Both the position numbers and the translations under genes were made by a program. Positions 1-9,900 of a DNA stretch of 53,139 nucleotides are shown here, in pieces. Source of the stretch: Bacteroidota bacterium (GTDB lineage Bacteria; Bacteroidota; Bacteroidia; Flavobacteriales_F; PHOS-HE28); the NCBI GenBank assembly GCA_018266475.1, contig JAFEAI010000096.1, positions 1 to 53,139 of the forward strand. Direction: 5' to 3'. Position 1 is the first letter of the stretch, and the number at the start of each line of letters is the position of its first letter. The notes beneath the pieces are model-generated. The model had not been told where the DNA came from, made no database searches, and worked only from the letters and a program-made list of their open reading frames with translations.

Positions 1-139
1 CAATGGCAGCGCGGGTTTCACCGAGAAGGAATAGCACAAGCTATTGCGCCGAGGGGAAAACCGGCGAAGCGTACGCTGCCGCAGTGATTTCGGGCCGTAG
101 TAGAAATCCTGCTGCATATTCCGGGTGCCAGGAAACCGG

Positions 140-370
140 CAGGAATCACGTTTCCCTTATCCGTGTCTGTCCGTGTGCATCCGTAGTTCAAGCCGGGATG
201 AAACACGTTCTCCTTATCCGTGTCTATCCGTGTGCATCCGTGGTTCAAGCCATGATGAAACACGTTCCCCTTATCCGTGTCTATCCGTGTGCATCCGTGG
301 TTCAAGTCAGGATGAAACACGTTCCCCTTATCCGTGTCTGTCCGGGTGCATCCGTAGTTCAAGGCAGGAT
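140..370. repeat. Tandem array of a 57-bp repeat, four copies
   Basis: Four head-to-tail copies are spaced exactly 57 bp apart: the common string TTATCCGTGTC starts at 157, 214, 271 and 328. Each unit contains three short ATCCGTG-like words, such as ATCCGTGTGCATCCGTGG. There are no unique spacers, so this is not a CRISPR array. The period is a multiple of three, which keeps spurious reading frames open across it. From memory, very similar text occurs in intergenic DNA of many environmental bacterial genomes; this was not checked here. Confidence 0.9.
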
Positions 371-684
371 GCGAATGCGCCGCCAGGCGCATGGACAAGG
401 CCCGTCTTGCTGGCCGGGCCCCACCCCCTGCAAAAGCACCGGGCTTCCGGTGCCGGACCCCTGGCAGCCTCACCCACGACCTATCCCCGGGCCAGCCACG
501 ATTTCCCAATTTATCTGCACGGAATCGGCGGAATATAAAGAGCCAAAACATCTGCCGGAAACACCGGCCATCACTAATTCCAGGTATTGTGAAACTACTT
601 TCTTCAGTATACCGTTGCAACCCGCCGACCGGCCACCCTATTGGTGGAAAAAGCCGGCCATACCATCCAAACCGACCCGCGCAC
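371..684. other. Intergenic stretch without a recognised gene
   Basis: No convincing gene is seen on either strand. A 7-bp perfect hairpin (GCACCGG at 436-442, CCGGTGC at 447-453) is flanked by AAAA on its left, so it could act as a weak terminator for leftward transcription. A TACTTTCT box at 596-603 is a poor candidate -7 element for the downstream gene. Confidence 0.4.
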
Positions 685-3600
685 ATGAAAAAGTTCATTA
701 CCCGCATGGCAGCCGCGCTTTGCGCCCTGCATTTTGCGGCAGGCGTGCAGCAAGCAACCGCCCAGGTGGCCTCCCTCTACAGCTTTTCCCAGTCCAGCGG
801 CACGCAAACGCTGATCTCCGGGGGAACCAAGCTGAACAGTGGGTCCAACTACGATGACGAGCAGTACGCCGTGTCCATCCCCAATTTCTATTTCGATGGG
901 AACTGGTACGGCACCATGTATGTGAGCACCAACGGTTTCATCACCTTCGGGTCCGCGCCGGCCACGAACAACTACACGCCACTCATCAGTACGGCCACGT
1001 ACACCGGGGCCATCTCCCCCTTCGGCGCCAACATCATGAACTCCGGCAGCGGCACCCGCGAAGTGCGCTGGCAACAGGTGGGCACCGAGGTGGTGGTGCA
1101 ATGGCAAGGTGCCCGGCGGGCTTCTTCAGCCAGCAGCGAATCGTTCACCGTACAGGCCCGCATGGACACGGCCACCGGTGTGATCAAGTTCGTGTACAGC
1201 GCGGTTACCAGCCTTAACAACAATACCGGCGAGCAACCCCAGGTGGGCCTCCGCGGGCCGAACAACACGTTTGCCACGAACGTGAACAACCGCATGGTGA
1301 ACACCGGGATCAATGACTGGAACAGCTCCATTGCAGGCACGGCGAACTCTTCCACCTGCCGCTTCACCAATGCCAGCCCGATCCGCTCCTTCACCGCCGG
1401 GCAGACCTACACCTGGACGCCCGCCTGCGTGTCGCCCATGGCCACCGCTGCGGCCAGCGCGGGGGATTGCACCACAGGCATGTACAGCATCACGGTAAAC
1501 GTGGCCAGGTTGGGCTCGGCCGCCAACGTCACCATCCAGTCACCGGCAGGCACCAACGTGCTGGCCAACGTGGGCACGGGCACCTACACCATCGGGCCGA
1601 TCCCCGTGGGCACCTCCCGCACGGTGCGCGTGGTACACAACGGCAATGCCGCCTGCAACCTGGACCTCGGCAGCTTCACCAGCGACATCAACCTGTGCAT
1701 GGCCAACGGCGCCTGCCTCAGCAGCCCCTACTTGGCCATACCGGACAACGGATGCAGCAGCTCCAATACCGCCACGGCGGGCATCGCCATCAGCGGATTG
1801 AACAACGCGCTGGGCACCACCGTGGACCTGCAAAGCGTGGAGATGATCGTAGCCCACGCCAGCCGCGGCGAACTGCAGATCACCCTCACCTCGCCCAGCG
1901 GCCAAACCCGCCAACTGAGCATGAACAACGGGGGCAACAAGGACAACCTCGGCGACCCGACCAACTGCCCGGGCGGCTCGCTCACCTTCAGCGATGGCGC
2001 GGCCACGGCGTTCAGCAGCAATAACAGCAACAACCCCACGGGCAATTACCAACCGGACCAAACCCTGGCCGGCTTCACCGGCGATCCCAACGGCACCTGG
2101 ACGGTAACCATCTGCGACGGAACCAGCGGCACCACCGGCACCCTGCGCCGCATAAAGCTCAACTTCTGCGACCGCCCGGTGATCAACTCCACCACCAGCA
2201 ACTCGCCCGTATGCCAGGGCACCGCCCTGCAGCTCGGCGTTTCCGCCACGGGCAACAACCTCACCTACGCCTGGAGCGGCACGGGCACCTTCAGCCCCAA
2301 CGCCACCAGCGCCAATGTGAGCGTGGCCGGCGCCGCCACCGGCAGCTACGGCATCACGGTGGGCAACGGCTGCAACAGCACCAGCGCTTCCGTGCCGGTC
2401 ACGGTGAAATCCTCCCCCACCGGTGTTACCGCCTCCGCCAGCGCCGCATCCGTGTGCTCCAATGCCAACACGGTAAACCTGTCCTCCGCAGGCACTGCGC
2501 CCAACGTCACCATACTTTCCCAGGACTTCAACGGCGGCATTGCCCCATGGACCACCACCAACACCAGCACCGGCGGCACCCCCGCCAATGCGGCGTGGAC
2601 ACCCCGGGCGGACGGATACCAGTTCAATGCCTACGACGGGCTTGTCACCTTCCACAGCAACGACGCTTCACAGTTTGTGCTGAGCAACTCCGATGCCCAA
2701 GGCAGTGGCAGCACCACGGCAACCACATTGGTGTCGCCAAGCTTCAGCACCGTAGGGTACTCGGCGGCCAGCCTGGGCTTCTTCCATTACTACCGGTATA
2801 ACTCAGGCAACGATGACCGCGCATACGTGGAAGCATCCACCAACGGCAGCACGTGGACCACGCTGCAGACCTATTCCACCACGCAAGGCAGCGCCACGGG
2901 CTTTGCCCAAGTCACTGTGAGCCTGGGCAGCTACCTGAACCAGGCCACGGTGTATGTGCGGTTCCGCTACGCCGCCACCTGGGATTACTACTGGGCCATC
3001 GACAATGTGACCGTAAGCGGCACCACCACGCCCTCCTTTGCATGGAGCTCCACCCCGGCAGGGTTCACCTCCAACCAGCAGAACCCCGCCAACGTGGCGG
3101 TAACCCAAAACACGGTGTACACGGTTACGGCCACCTCGCCCAACGGATGCACCACCTCGGCCAGCACCGGCACCGTCAGCTTTGTGCAAGCGCCGGCCGC
3201 CACCATTGCCTACGGCGGATCGCCCTACTGCGCCAACGCCGGCAGCATTGCCGTAACGCGCACGGGCACTGCGGGCGGCACCTACACCGCCCCCGGCGGC
3301 CTCTCCATCAACGCCAGCACCGGCGCGGTGAACGCAGGCGCCAGCACCCCGGGCACCTATACCGTTACCTACACGGTGCCCCCCGCCAGCCCGTGCGGGC
3401 AATTCCAGACCACCGCCAGCATCACCATCAATGCCGCGCCGTCGGCCACCATCAGCTACACCGGCAGCCCGTACTGCAACAGCGGCACGGCCACCGTAAC
3501 CCGCACGGGCACTGCGGGCGGCACCTACACCGCCCCGGGCGGCCTCTCCATCAACGCCTCCACCGGTGCCATCGACCTGGGCGCCAGCACCCCGGGCACC

Positions 3601-6600
3601 TACACCGTTACCTACACCATCGCGGCCTCCGGCGGCTGCGCGGCCTTTAACGCCACCGCCGGCATCACCATCAATGCCGCGCCTTCAGCCACCATCAGCT
3701 ACACGGGCAGCCCGTACTGCAACAGCGGCACGGCCACCGTATCGCGCACGGGCACTGCGGGCGGCACCTACACCGCCCCCGGCGGCCTCTCCATCAACGC
3801 CAGCACCGGCGCGGTGAACGCGGGCGCCAGCACCCCGGGCACCTATACCGTTACGTACACCATCGCGGCCTCCGGCGGCTGCGCAGCCTACAGCACCACC
3901 GGCGGCATCACCATTGATGCCCAGCCCACCACGGCCGCGGCAGGCAGCGCCCAGTCCGTGTGCCTCGGCGGCAGCGCCACCCTCGCCGCAAATGCGGCCC
4001 TCTCCGGCACCGGTGCGTGGAGCGTGGCCTCCGGCCCCAGCCTGAACACTTCGCAGTTCAGCAACACCGCCGACCGCACGGCCACCTTCCTGCCCGACGG
4101 CGGCGCGGGCGTGTACACCCTGCGCTGGACCATCAGCCACGGGGCCTGCACCCCCAGCACCAGCGACGTGGCCATCACCATCACCGATTGCGCCTACTAC
4201 AGCCAATCCTCCGGAACCTTCGCCGACCCCATTTGGGCCACCGCCCCCGTGGGCACGCCCGGTCCGGCCACCTTTAGCGCCTCCACCAGCATGGTGGTGC
4301 AGGGCGGCCACACCGTTACCGGCACCGCCAATGCCGACGTGCGCCAGCTCACCGTGCAGGCCGGCGGCACGCTGGCCCTCAATGCGGGCACCACCCTGAC
4401 GGTGAACGGCGACGCGGCCACCTTCAACGGCACCGTGAACGCCGCCGACAACAGCACGCTGAAACTGGCCGGAAGCACCGCCACCACCCTGGCCGCCAGT
4501 AGCGCGCTCAGCCTGTGGAACCTCACGGTACACACCGCGCAGGGCACTTCCACCGCAGCCACCATCGCCATCCGCGGCACCCTGCAGCTGGATGCGGGCA
4601 CCTTCAACGCCAGCGGCGCCGACATCACCCTGCGCAGCCAAGCCAGTGGCACCGGCCGCTTAGGCCCCGTGGCCGCAGGCGCCGCCTACACGGGCAACCT
4701 TACCGTGGAACGCTACATCCCCGCAGGACACACAAACTGGCGCATGCTGGCCAGCCCCGTGCAGGGCCGCACCGTGCAGGACTGGAAAGACGACTTCTTC
4801 ACCGCAGGCTTCCCCGGTTCGCACTACCCCAACTTCTACAACCCCGTGGGCAGCAACACCCTGTGGCCCAGCATCCGCTGGTACAATGAGGCCGTGGCCT
4901 CGGCCAATGCCGATGACGGCATCACCGGCGTAAGCTCCGCCAGCCAGGCGCTCACCCCCGGGCAGGGCTTCTTAGCCTGGTGCGGCGACAACTTCAGCAC
5001 CACCAACGCCTTCACCGTGGACGTCACCGGTGCGCCCACCATCGCTGCAGCACCCTTCACCCTGCCCATGAGCTTCACCTCCTCGGGCAACCTGGCCGCC
5101 GACGGCTGGAACCTGGTAAGCAACCCGCTGCCCAGCCCCATCGACTTCACCAAGCTCAACCGCGGCGCCGATGTGCAGAACGCCTACTGGATCTTCGACC
5201 CCGTGGCCGGCAACAACAAGTCGTGGGTGAACGGCGTGGGCCAGGGCGGCCTCAACGGAAAGATCCAAAGCAGCCAAGGCTTCTGGATGAAGGCTGACGG
5301 CAGCGCCACCACCACCACCCTGGATGAATCCGCCAAGGTGAACCAGCCCGCCGGCGGCATCTTCGGCGGCGACCAGGCCCCGGCGCTGCCCCTGCTCAAC
5401 CTCACCATCGCCAGCAGCATCAACAGCTTCAGCGACGAGGCCACCATCGCCTTCGCGCAGGGCACCCCCGCCTACGACGCCATCGACGCGCTGAAGATGA
5501 CCTTCCGCTCGCCCGGTGCCCCGCAGCTCGGCATCCGCAGCAGCGACAACCAGCTGCTGGCCGTGGATTTCTACGGCAGCTACAGCGAGGCCATCACCAT
5601 CCCCCTGCAAGTGGGCGTGGACATCACCGGCACCTACACCATCACCGCGGCCATCAGCGGCATCAACACCCTCTCGTGCCTCACCCTCACCGACCTGCAG
5701 ACCGGCACGTCAACCCCGCTGACCGACGGTGCCACGTACAGCTTCAGCATGAACGCCACCGACAACCCCGCACAAACACGCTTCGTGCTCAATGGCAGCA
5801 GGCCCCTGCCCCTGGCGGTGGCCGATGCGCAGTGCAGCGGGCAGGCCGGCAGCGCCACTGCGGACCTGGGGCAGGCACCCGCCAACATCACCTGGGCCGA
5901 TGCCTTCGGCAACACCCTGCTGGCCCAGGAAAACGTGGCCGGGCAGGCCCAGTTCACCGCCAATGCGGGCAACTACCAGGTGCGCATCACCCCCGGCGGC
6001 GCATGCAGCCAGCTGGCCGCCGACTTCACCATCACCGCGCCGGCAGCCCTTGATGCCGCAGCCACCACCGCCGCCACCAGCTGCCCCCACGGCAGCGACG
6101 GCAGCGCACAGGTGGCCGTGGCCGGAGGCACCGCACCCTACACCTTCCTGTGGAGCAACGGCACCACCGGTGAAACGCTCACCGCCGCCGCAGGCACCTA
6201 CACGGCCACCATCACCGATGCGCACGGCTGCACGGAAGCGGTGCAAGCCGCCATTCCCGCCGGCGAAGGCGTGATCGCCCAATTTGCCGTGGCCGGTGAC
6301 GTGGCCGTGGCCGGAAGCCCCGTGCAGTTCATCAATAACACCGTGCTCGGCCAGGCCTATGCGTGGGACTTCGGCGATGGCCAAACCGGCACGGAGGAGG
6401 CACCCGCCCACACCTACGCCACGCCGGGCACCTACACGGTGAGCCTTGGCGCCACCGGCGGCACCTGCACGGACACCTACACCATGGCCCTTACCGTGGA
6501 GGCCGCCACCGCCGTGGCCAGCGCAGACCCCGCCGCGCCCTTGGCCGTGTGGGCCACCCCCGACCAATTGGTGATCGAACATCCCTTCGGCAACGCACCC

Positions 6601-6771
6601 GTGGACGTGGACGTGTTTGACGCCACGGGGCGCTTGGCGATGAGCCATGCCCGCATGGCCAAGCCCGGCCGCATCACCCTTGGCGACCGCAGCCTGAACA
6701 CCGGCGTGTGGTATGTGCGCATCACCAGCGGCGAAGTGCAGCGCACCTTCCGCGTGCCGCTGGTGCGCTGA
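685..6771 (+). CDS. Giant T9SS-secreted multidomain adhesin-like protein (2028 aa)
   Basis: The start is placed at the ATG that begins a clear signal peptide (MKKFITRM..., cleavage near ATAQ at residue 26); the longer upstream frame crosses intergenic DNA. Order of regions by eye: an N-terminal beta-sandwich (about 30-220); a proprotein-convertase P-like domain (about 345-498, with ...GNWTVTICD-like text reading DPNGTWTVTICDG); an Ig-like segment; a jelly-roll/MAM-like domain (about 609-782); three 81-residue repeats (about 836-1079); a long threonine-rich beta-solenoid-like stretch; an SprB-like repeat (about 1787-1852); a PKD domain with YAWDFGDG (about 1868-1935); and a type A C-terminal sorting domain ending in RTFRVPLVR. 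The protein is presumably exported by the Sec system and then T9SS and attached to the cell surface. It is a paralogue of the next gene. No enzymatic domain is visible, so a structural or adhesive role is inferred. Confidence 0.85.
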   Translation: MKKFITRMAAALCALHFAAGVQQATAQVASLYSFSQSSGTQTLISGGTKLNSGSNYDDEQYAVSIPNFYFDGNWYGTMYVSTNGFITFGSAPATNNYTPLISTATYTGAISPFGANIMNSGSGTREVRWQQVGTEVVVQWQGARRASSASSESFTVQARMDTATGVIKFVYSAVTSLNNNTGEQPQVGLRGPNNTFATNVNNRMVNTGINDWNSSIAGTANSSTCRFTNASPIRSFTAGQTYTWTPACVSPMATAAASAGDCTTGMYSITVNVARLGSAANVTIQSPAGTNVLANVGTGTYTIGPIPVGTSRTVRVVHNGNAACNLDLGSFTSDINLCMANGACLSSPYLAIPDNGCSSSNTATAGIAISGLNNALGTTVDLQSVEMIVAHASRGELQITLTSPSGQTRQLSMNNGGNKDNLGDPTNCPGGSLTFSDGAATAFSSNNSNNPTGNYQPDQTLAGFTGDPNGTWTVTICDGTSGTTGTLRRIKLNFCDRPVINSTTSNSPVCQGTALQLGVSATGNNLTYAWSGTGTFSPNATSANVSVAGAATGSYGITVGNGCNSTSASVPVTVKSSPTGVTASASAASVCSNANTVNLSSAGTAPNVTILSQDFNGGIAPWTTTNTSTGGTPANAAWTPRADGYQFNAYDGLVTFHSNDASQFVLSNSDAQGSGSTTATTLVSPSFSTVGYSAASLGFFHYYRYNSGNDDRAYVEASTNGSTWTTLQTYSTTQGSATGFAQVTVSLGSYLNQATVYVRFRYAATWDYYWAIDNVTVSGTTTPSFAWSSTPAGFTSNQQNPANVAVTQNTVYTVTATSPNGCTTSASTGTVSFVQAPAATIAYGGSPYCANAGSIAVTRTGTAGGTYTAPGGLSINASTGAVNAGASTPGTYTVTYTVPPASPCGQFQTTASITINAAPSATISYTGSPYCNSGTATVTRTGTAGGTYTAPGGLSINASTGAIDLGASTPGTYTVTYTIAASGGCAAFNATAGITINAAPSATISYTGSPYCNSGTATVSRTGTAGGTYTAPGGLSINASTGAVNAGASTPGTYTVTYTIAASGGCAAYSTTGGITIDAQPTTAAAGSAQSVCLGGSATLAANAALSGTGAWSVASGPSLNTSQFSNTADRTATFLPDGGAGVYTLRWTISHGACTPSTSDVAITITDCAYYSQSSGTFADPIWATAPVGTPGPATFSASTSMVVQGGHTVTGTANADVRQLTVQAGGTLALNAGTTLTVNGDAATFNGTVNAADNSTLKLAGSTATTLAASSALSLWNLTVHTAQGTSTAATIAIRGTLQLDAGTFNASGADITLRSQASGTGRLGPVAAGAAYTGNLTVERYIPAGHTNWRMLASPVQGRTVQDWKDDFFTAGFPGSHYPNFYNPVGSNTLWPSIRWYNEAVASANADDGITGVSSASQALTPGQGFLAWCGDNFSTTNAFTVDVTGAPTIAAAPFTLPMSFTSSGNLAADGWNLVSNPLPSPIDFTKLNRGADVQNAYWIFDPVAGNNKSWVNGVGQGGLNGKIQSSQGFWMKADGSATTTTLDESAKVNQPAGGIFGGDQAPALPLLNLTIASSINSFSDEATIAFAQGTPAYDAIDALKMTFRSPGAPQLGIRSSDNQLLAVDFYGSYSEAITIPLQVGVDITGTYTITAAISGINTLSCLTLTDLQTGTSTPLTDGATYSFSMNATDNPAQTRFVLNGSRPLPLAVADAQCSGQAGSATADLGQAPANITWADAFGNTLLAQENVAGQAQFTANAGNYQVRITPGGACSQLAADFTITAPAALDAAATTAATSCPHGSDGSAQVAVAGGTAPYTFLWSNGTTGETLTAAAGTYTATITDAHGCTEAVQAAIPAGEGVIAQFAVAGDVAVAGSPVQFINNTVLGQAYAWDFGDGQTGTEEAPAHTYATPGTYTVSLGATGGTCTDTYTMALTVEAATAVASADPAAPLAVWATPDQLVIEHPFGNAPVDVDVFDATGRLAMSHARMAKPGRITLGDRSLNTGVWYVRITSGEVQRTFRVPLVR
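3190..3921 (+). repeat. Three intragenic repeats of about 243 bp
   Basis: The units begin near 3190, 3436 and 3679. They encode near-identical 81-82-residue Ig-like modules, recognisable by SPYCNSGTATV and GGLSINASTG. Units two and three are almost identical, which points to recent duplication or gene conversion. Confidence 0.85.
4190..6771 (+). repeat. Long paralogous module, copy 1 (copy 2 at 9517-12100)
   Basis: The last 860 or so codons of the two adjacent giant genes match along their whole length. They share landmarks in the same order: IPAGHTNWRML, QGFLAWCGDNFSTTNAF, NLVSNPLPSPIDFTKL, QSSQGFW and LGIRSSDNQLLAVDF. Copy lengths are about 2582 and 2584 bp. The domains upstream are unrelated, so the module behaves as a shared surface-anchoring and secretion tail. 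Confidence 0.85.
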
Positions 6772-6791
6772 TTCCTTCACACCTCCCGCCG

Positions 6792-6824
6792 AAAGGGGCC
6801 GCCCGACCATGGGCGGCCCCTTTT
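6792..6824 (+). terminator. Intrinsic terminator after the first giant gene
   Basis: The stem AAGGGGCCGCCC pairs with GGGCGGCCCCTT around a GACCAT loop, and the descending arm runs into TTTT. It lies about 20 bp after the stop codon. Confidence 0.85.
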
Positions 6825-6872
6825 CATTGGCCGCCTCCCAATATGGGAATCAGGCGGTTCGCGCTCCGCGAT

Positions 6873-6880
6873 TAGCTTTG
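6873..6880 (+). promoter_or_regulatory. -7 box TAGCTTTG for the second giant gene
   Basis: Exact match to the Bacteroidota TAnnTTTG core, 36 nt before the ATG and downstream of the preceding terminator, so the two giant genes appear to be transcribed separately. No clear -33 TTG was seen. Confidence 0.5.
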
Positions 6881-6916
6881 GCCTCCAACCCCCCCGGCGG
6901 GTAAGATCCATCTCCC

Positions 6917-9900
6917 ATGAAAAAGATAGCTACGTTACGTGCCATTGGATTCGCTGCAGCGGCATTAGTCCTTGGCCAAGTTTCCGCGCAGGTCACCCTG
7001 TATTCCCAGGATTTCGGTACTGGTACTACATTCCCCGCCGGATGGGCCAATTCCGGAAGCCCGGCGTGGACAATCAACTCGGGGGGAAGTTCCGACTATA
7101 CCGGTGCTTCCGGGGGTTCGCAAGCACGATCGGGCAATGGAACCGGCACTGCCACGCTCACCTTCTCCAACTCCCTTTCCACGGTTGGCTATAGCAACAT
7201 TACAGTGCTGTATGGCGGAAGGCGCTCCAACACGCAAGCTGCCGTTACTTTTCAATGGAGTTCCAACGGTTCCACTTGGAACAACATTACGTTCACGGAT
7301 GTAACTGCCAATGCAACATGGGCATGGGTAAACGGCGGAACACGCATTACGCTCCCCACTGGCGCCGAGGGAGTAGCGAACCTCCAGTTCCGTTGGACAT
7401 TGACCAATCCGGTCTCCTATCGCATTGATGACTTCACAGTCCAGGGCACTGCTGCAGGCCCCAACCTCACCGCCACCGCCCTCACCGCCTTCGACTCCCA
7501 GTGCATCAACGGCACATACGGCCCCAATACCTTCACCATTACGGGCATCGCACTTAGCAACGCCGACGTAACCGTGGGTGCATTGAGCGGCTACATGTAC
7601 AGCACCACGGCGGGCGGCACGTACACCAGCAGCCTGTCGCTCGCCCAGCCGGGCGGTGCGTATTCGCAGACCATTTATGTGAAGTTCGATCCCGTGGCGG
7701 TGGCCTCGTACAACGGCAACATTCCCGTGGGCGGCGGCGGCGCCACCAGCATCAACGTGGCGGCTTCCGGCAGCGGCGTGAACACGGCGCCCACGGTTAC
7801 TACGGGCGCGGTCTCCGGCATCACCAGTGCCTCGGCCACGGTGGCCGGCACGCTGAACACCGCCTCCTCCTGCGGCACGGTAACCGCTTATGGCATTGAG
7901 TACAGCACCACCTCCGGCTTCACCGGTGGCACGGGCACGGCTATTCCCAGCACCAACCTCAGCGGCACCAGCTTCAGCAGCAACCTCACCGGCCTGAACC
8001 CCTGCACGGTGTACTACACCCATGCCTACGCCACCCGGGCTTCCGAGACCACCTACGGCAGCCAGGGCACCTTCACCACCGCAGCGCTCGCTGCCCCTGC
8101 GGCCACCGCCGCCACCGGTATTGGCGCCAATGGCTTTACGGCAAATTGGGGCGCCGTGGCAAGTGCTACGGGCTACTTCTTGGATGTGAGCACAAGCCCG
8201 ACGTTTGGTTCGCCAGGCGGGGAATTGGTGGGGTGGAACTTTACCAGTACAAGCACTACCGCTACCGACGGCATTGCTGCCAACCTCACCAAAACGATCA
8301 GCACCAACGCGGGCGGCACCTTGACTTATTCATCCAGCAACAATCAATTGTACTTGGATGGATGGGACTCAGGGAGCAATAGCAAGTACTGGCAGATCAG
8401 CCTCGTAACCACGGGCTATTCCAACCTCTCCCTTTCCTCCATTCAGCAGGGTTCCAATAGCGGCCCGAGAGACTTCAAGGTACAATACCGGATCGGTACC
8501 GGTGGTGCATGGACGGACGTGCCCAGCGGCACCGTGACGGTGGCGAACAACATCACTACGGGCAAACTCACCAACCTGGCCCTGCCCGCAGCCTGCGACA
8601 ACCAGCCGGACGTGTACCTGCGTTGGATCATGACCTCCAACACCAGCGTGAACAACGGAACCGTAGCAAGTGGAGGCAACAGCCGCATCAGTGCCATTTC
8701 CGTGGATGCCACTAGCCAGCCCAGCTTCGTACCCGGCTACAACAACCTTTCGGTGGCGGGCACAACCCAATCGGTTAGCGGCCTCACCCCCGGCACCACC
8801 TACTACTACCGTGTGCGTGCCCAGGCAACGGGCTGCACCAGCGCCAACAGCAATGTGATCACGGTGGCCATGGCGGATGCCGGCTGTATGGATCCCTTGG
8901 CGGACAACTACAACCCTACCGCAACAGTCAGTGATGGCAGCTGCACCTATTGCACGCCCACCATCACCTACAACGCACCCACGCCCACCCCTATCGTGAT
9001 CGGCAGCGGCATTCCCGACCAGAACATGGCGGTGTCCACGGATTGCCGCGACGTCAAGGTGGGCATTAGCGCGTTCAACCGCTATGTCGGCGCCATCATC
9101 CCCGCCGCCAATGTGTACACCACCACTACCGGCTACAGCCCCATTTCCCAAGGCAACCCCGCTCCGGACCCGGTAATGGCGCGCTGGAACCTGCTTGGCA
9201 CCGTGGACCTGGGCAGCTTCAACTTCACCAACATGAACGTATTCCTCGACCTGGACTTCGACCCGGCCGGCACCCCCGTATGGAACACAGTGAACATCAG
9301 CCAACAGATGATCGCAGGCGGCATGGGCGCCCTGCATGTTTACCAGGCCTCGGAAAACCTGGCCGCCGCGTACTGGGGCACCGCCTTCCCGGGCGTCTCC
9401 TTCGACCCCACGGTGCCCGGCACGTATGACGTGCGCGTTCGCCTGGAATCCGCATTCTCCAACGAGCCGCTGGTAACCTTGGCCATCCAAGTGGTGGTGG
9501 AAACGCCCGAAATAACATGGTACAGCCAGGCTTCCGGCAATGTGGGCGATGCCATTTGGGCCACCACCCCTACCGGCAGCGCCGGCACGGCCACCTTCAA
9601 TGCCACGGCCAGCATGGTGGTGCAGGCGGGCCACACGGTGGGCGCCACCGCCAGCACGGACGTAAAGAAACTGACCGTGGAGAGCGGTGCCACCCTGGCC
9701 TTGTCAAGCGGCACCACGTTTACAGTACATGGGGATGAGGCCATCTTCGATGGGGCGCTCACCGCACCGGACAACAGCACCCTTGCTCTGGCGGGAAGCA
9801 CGGCCACCGTTTTGGCCAGTGACGGCGGCCCGCTTAACCTGTGGAACCTGACGGTGAACACGCCGATGGGCACCCTCACCGATGCCACCATCGCCATCCG

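Noticed and set aside
140-370. Possible CRISPR array
   Set aside because: The 57-bp units are contiguous and have no variable spacers; no cas gene is nearby.
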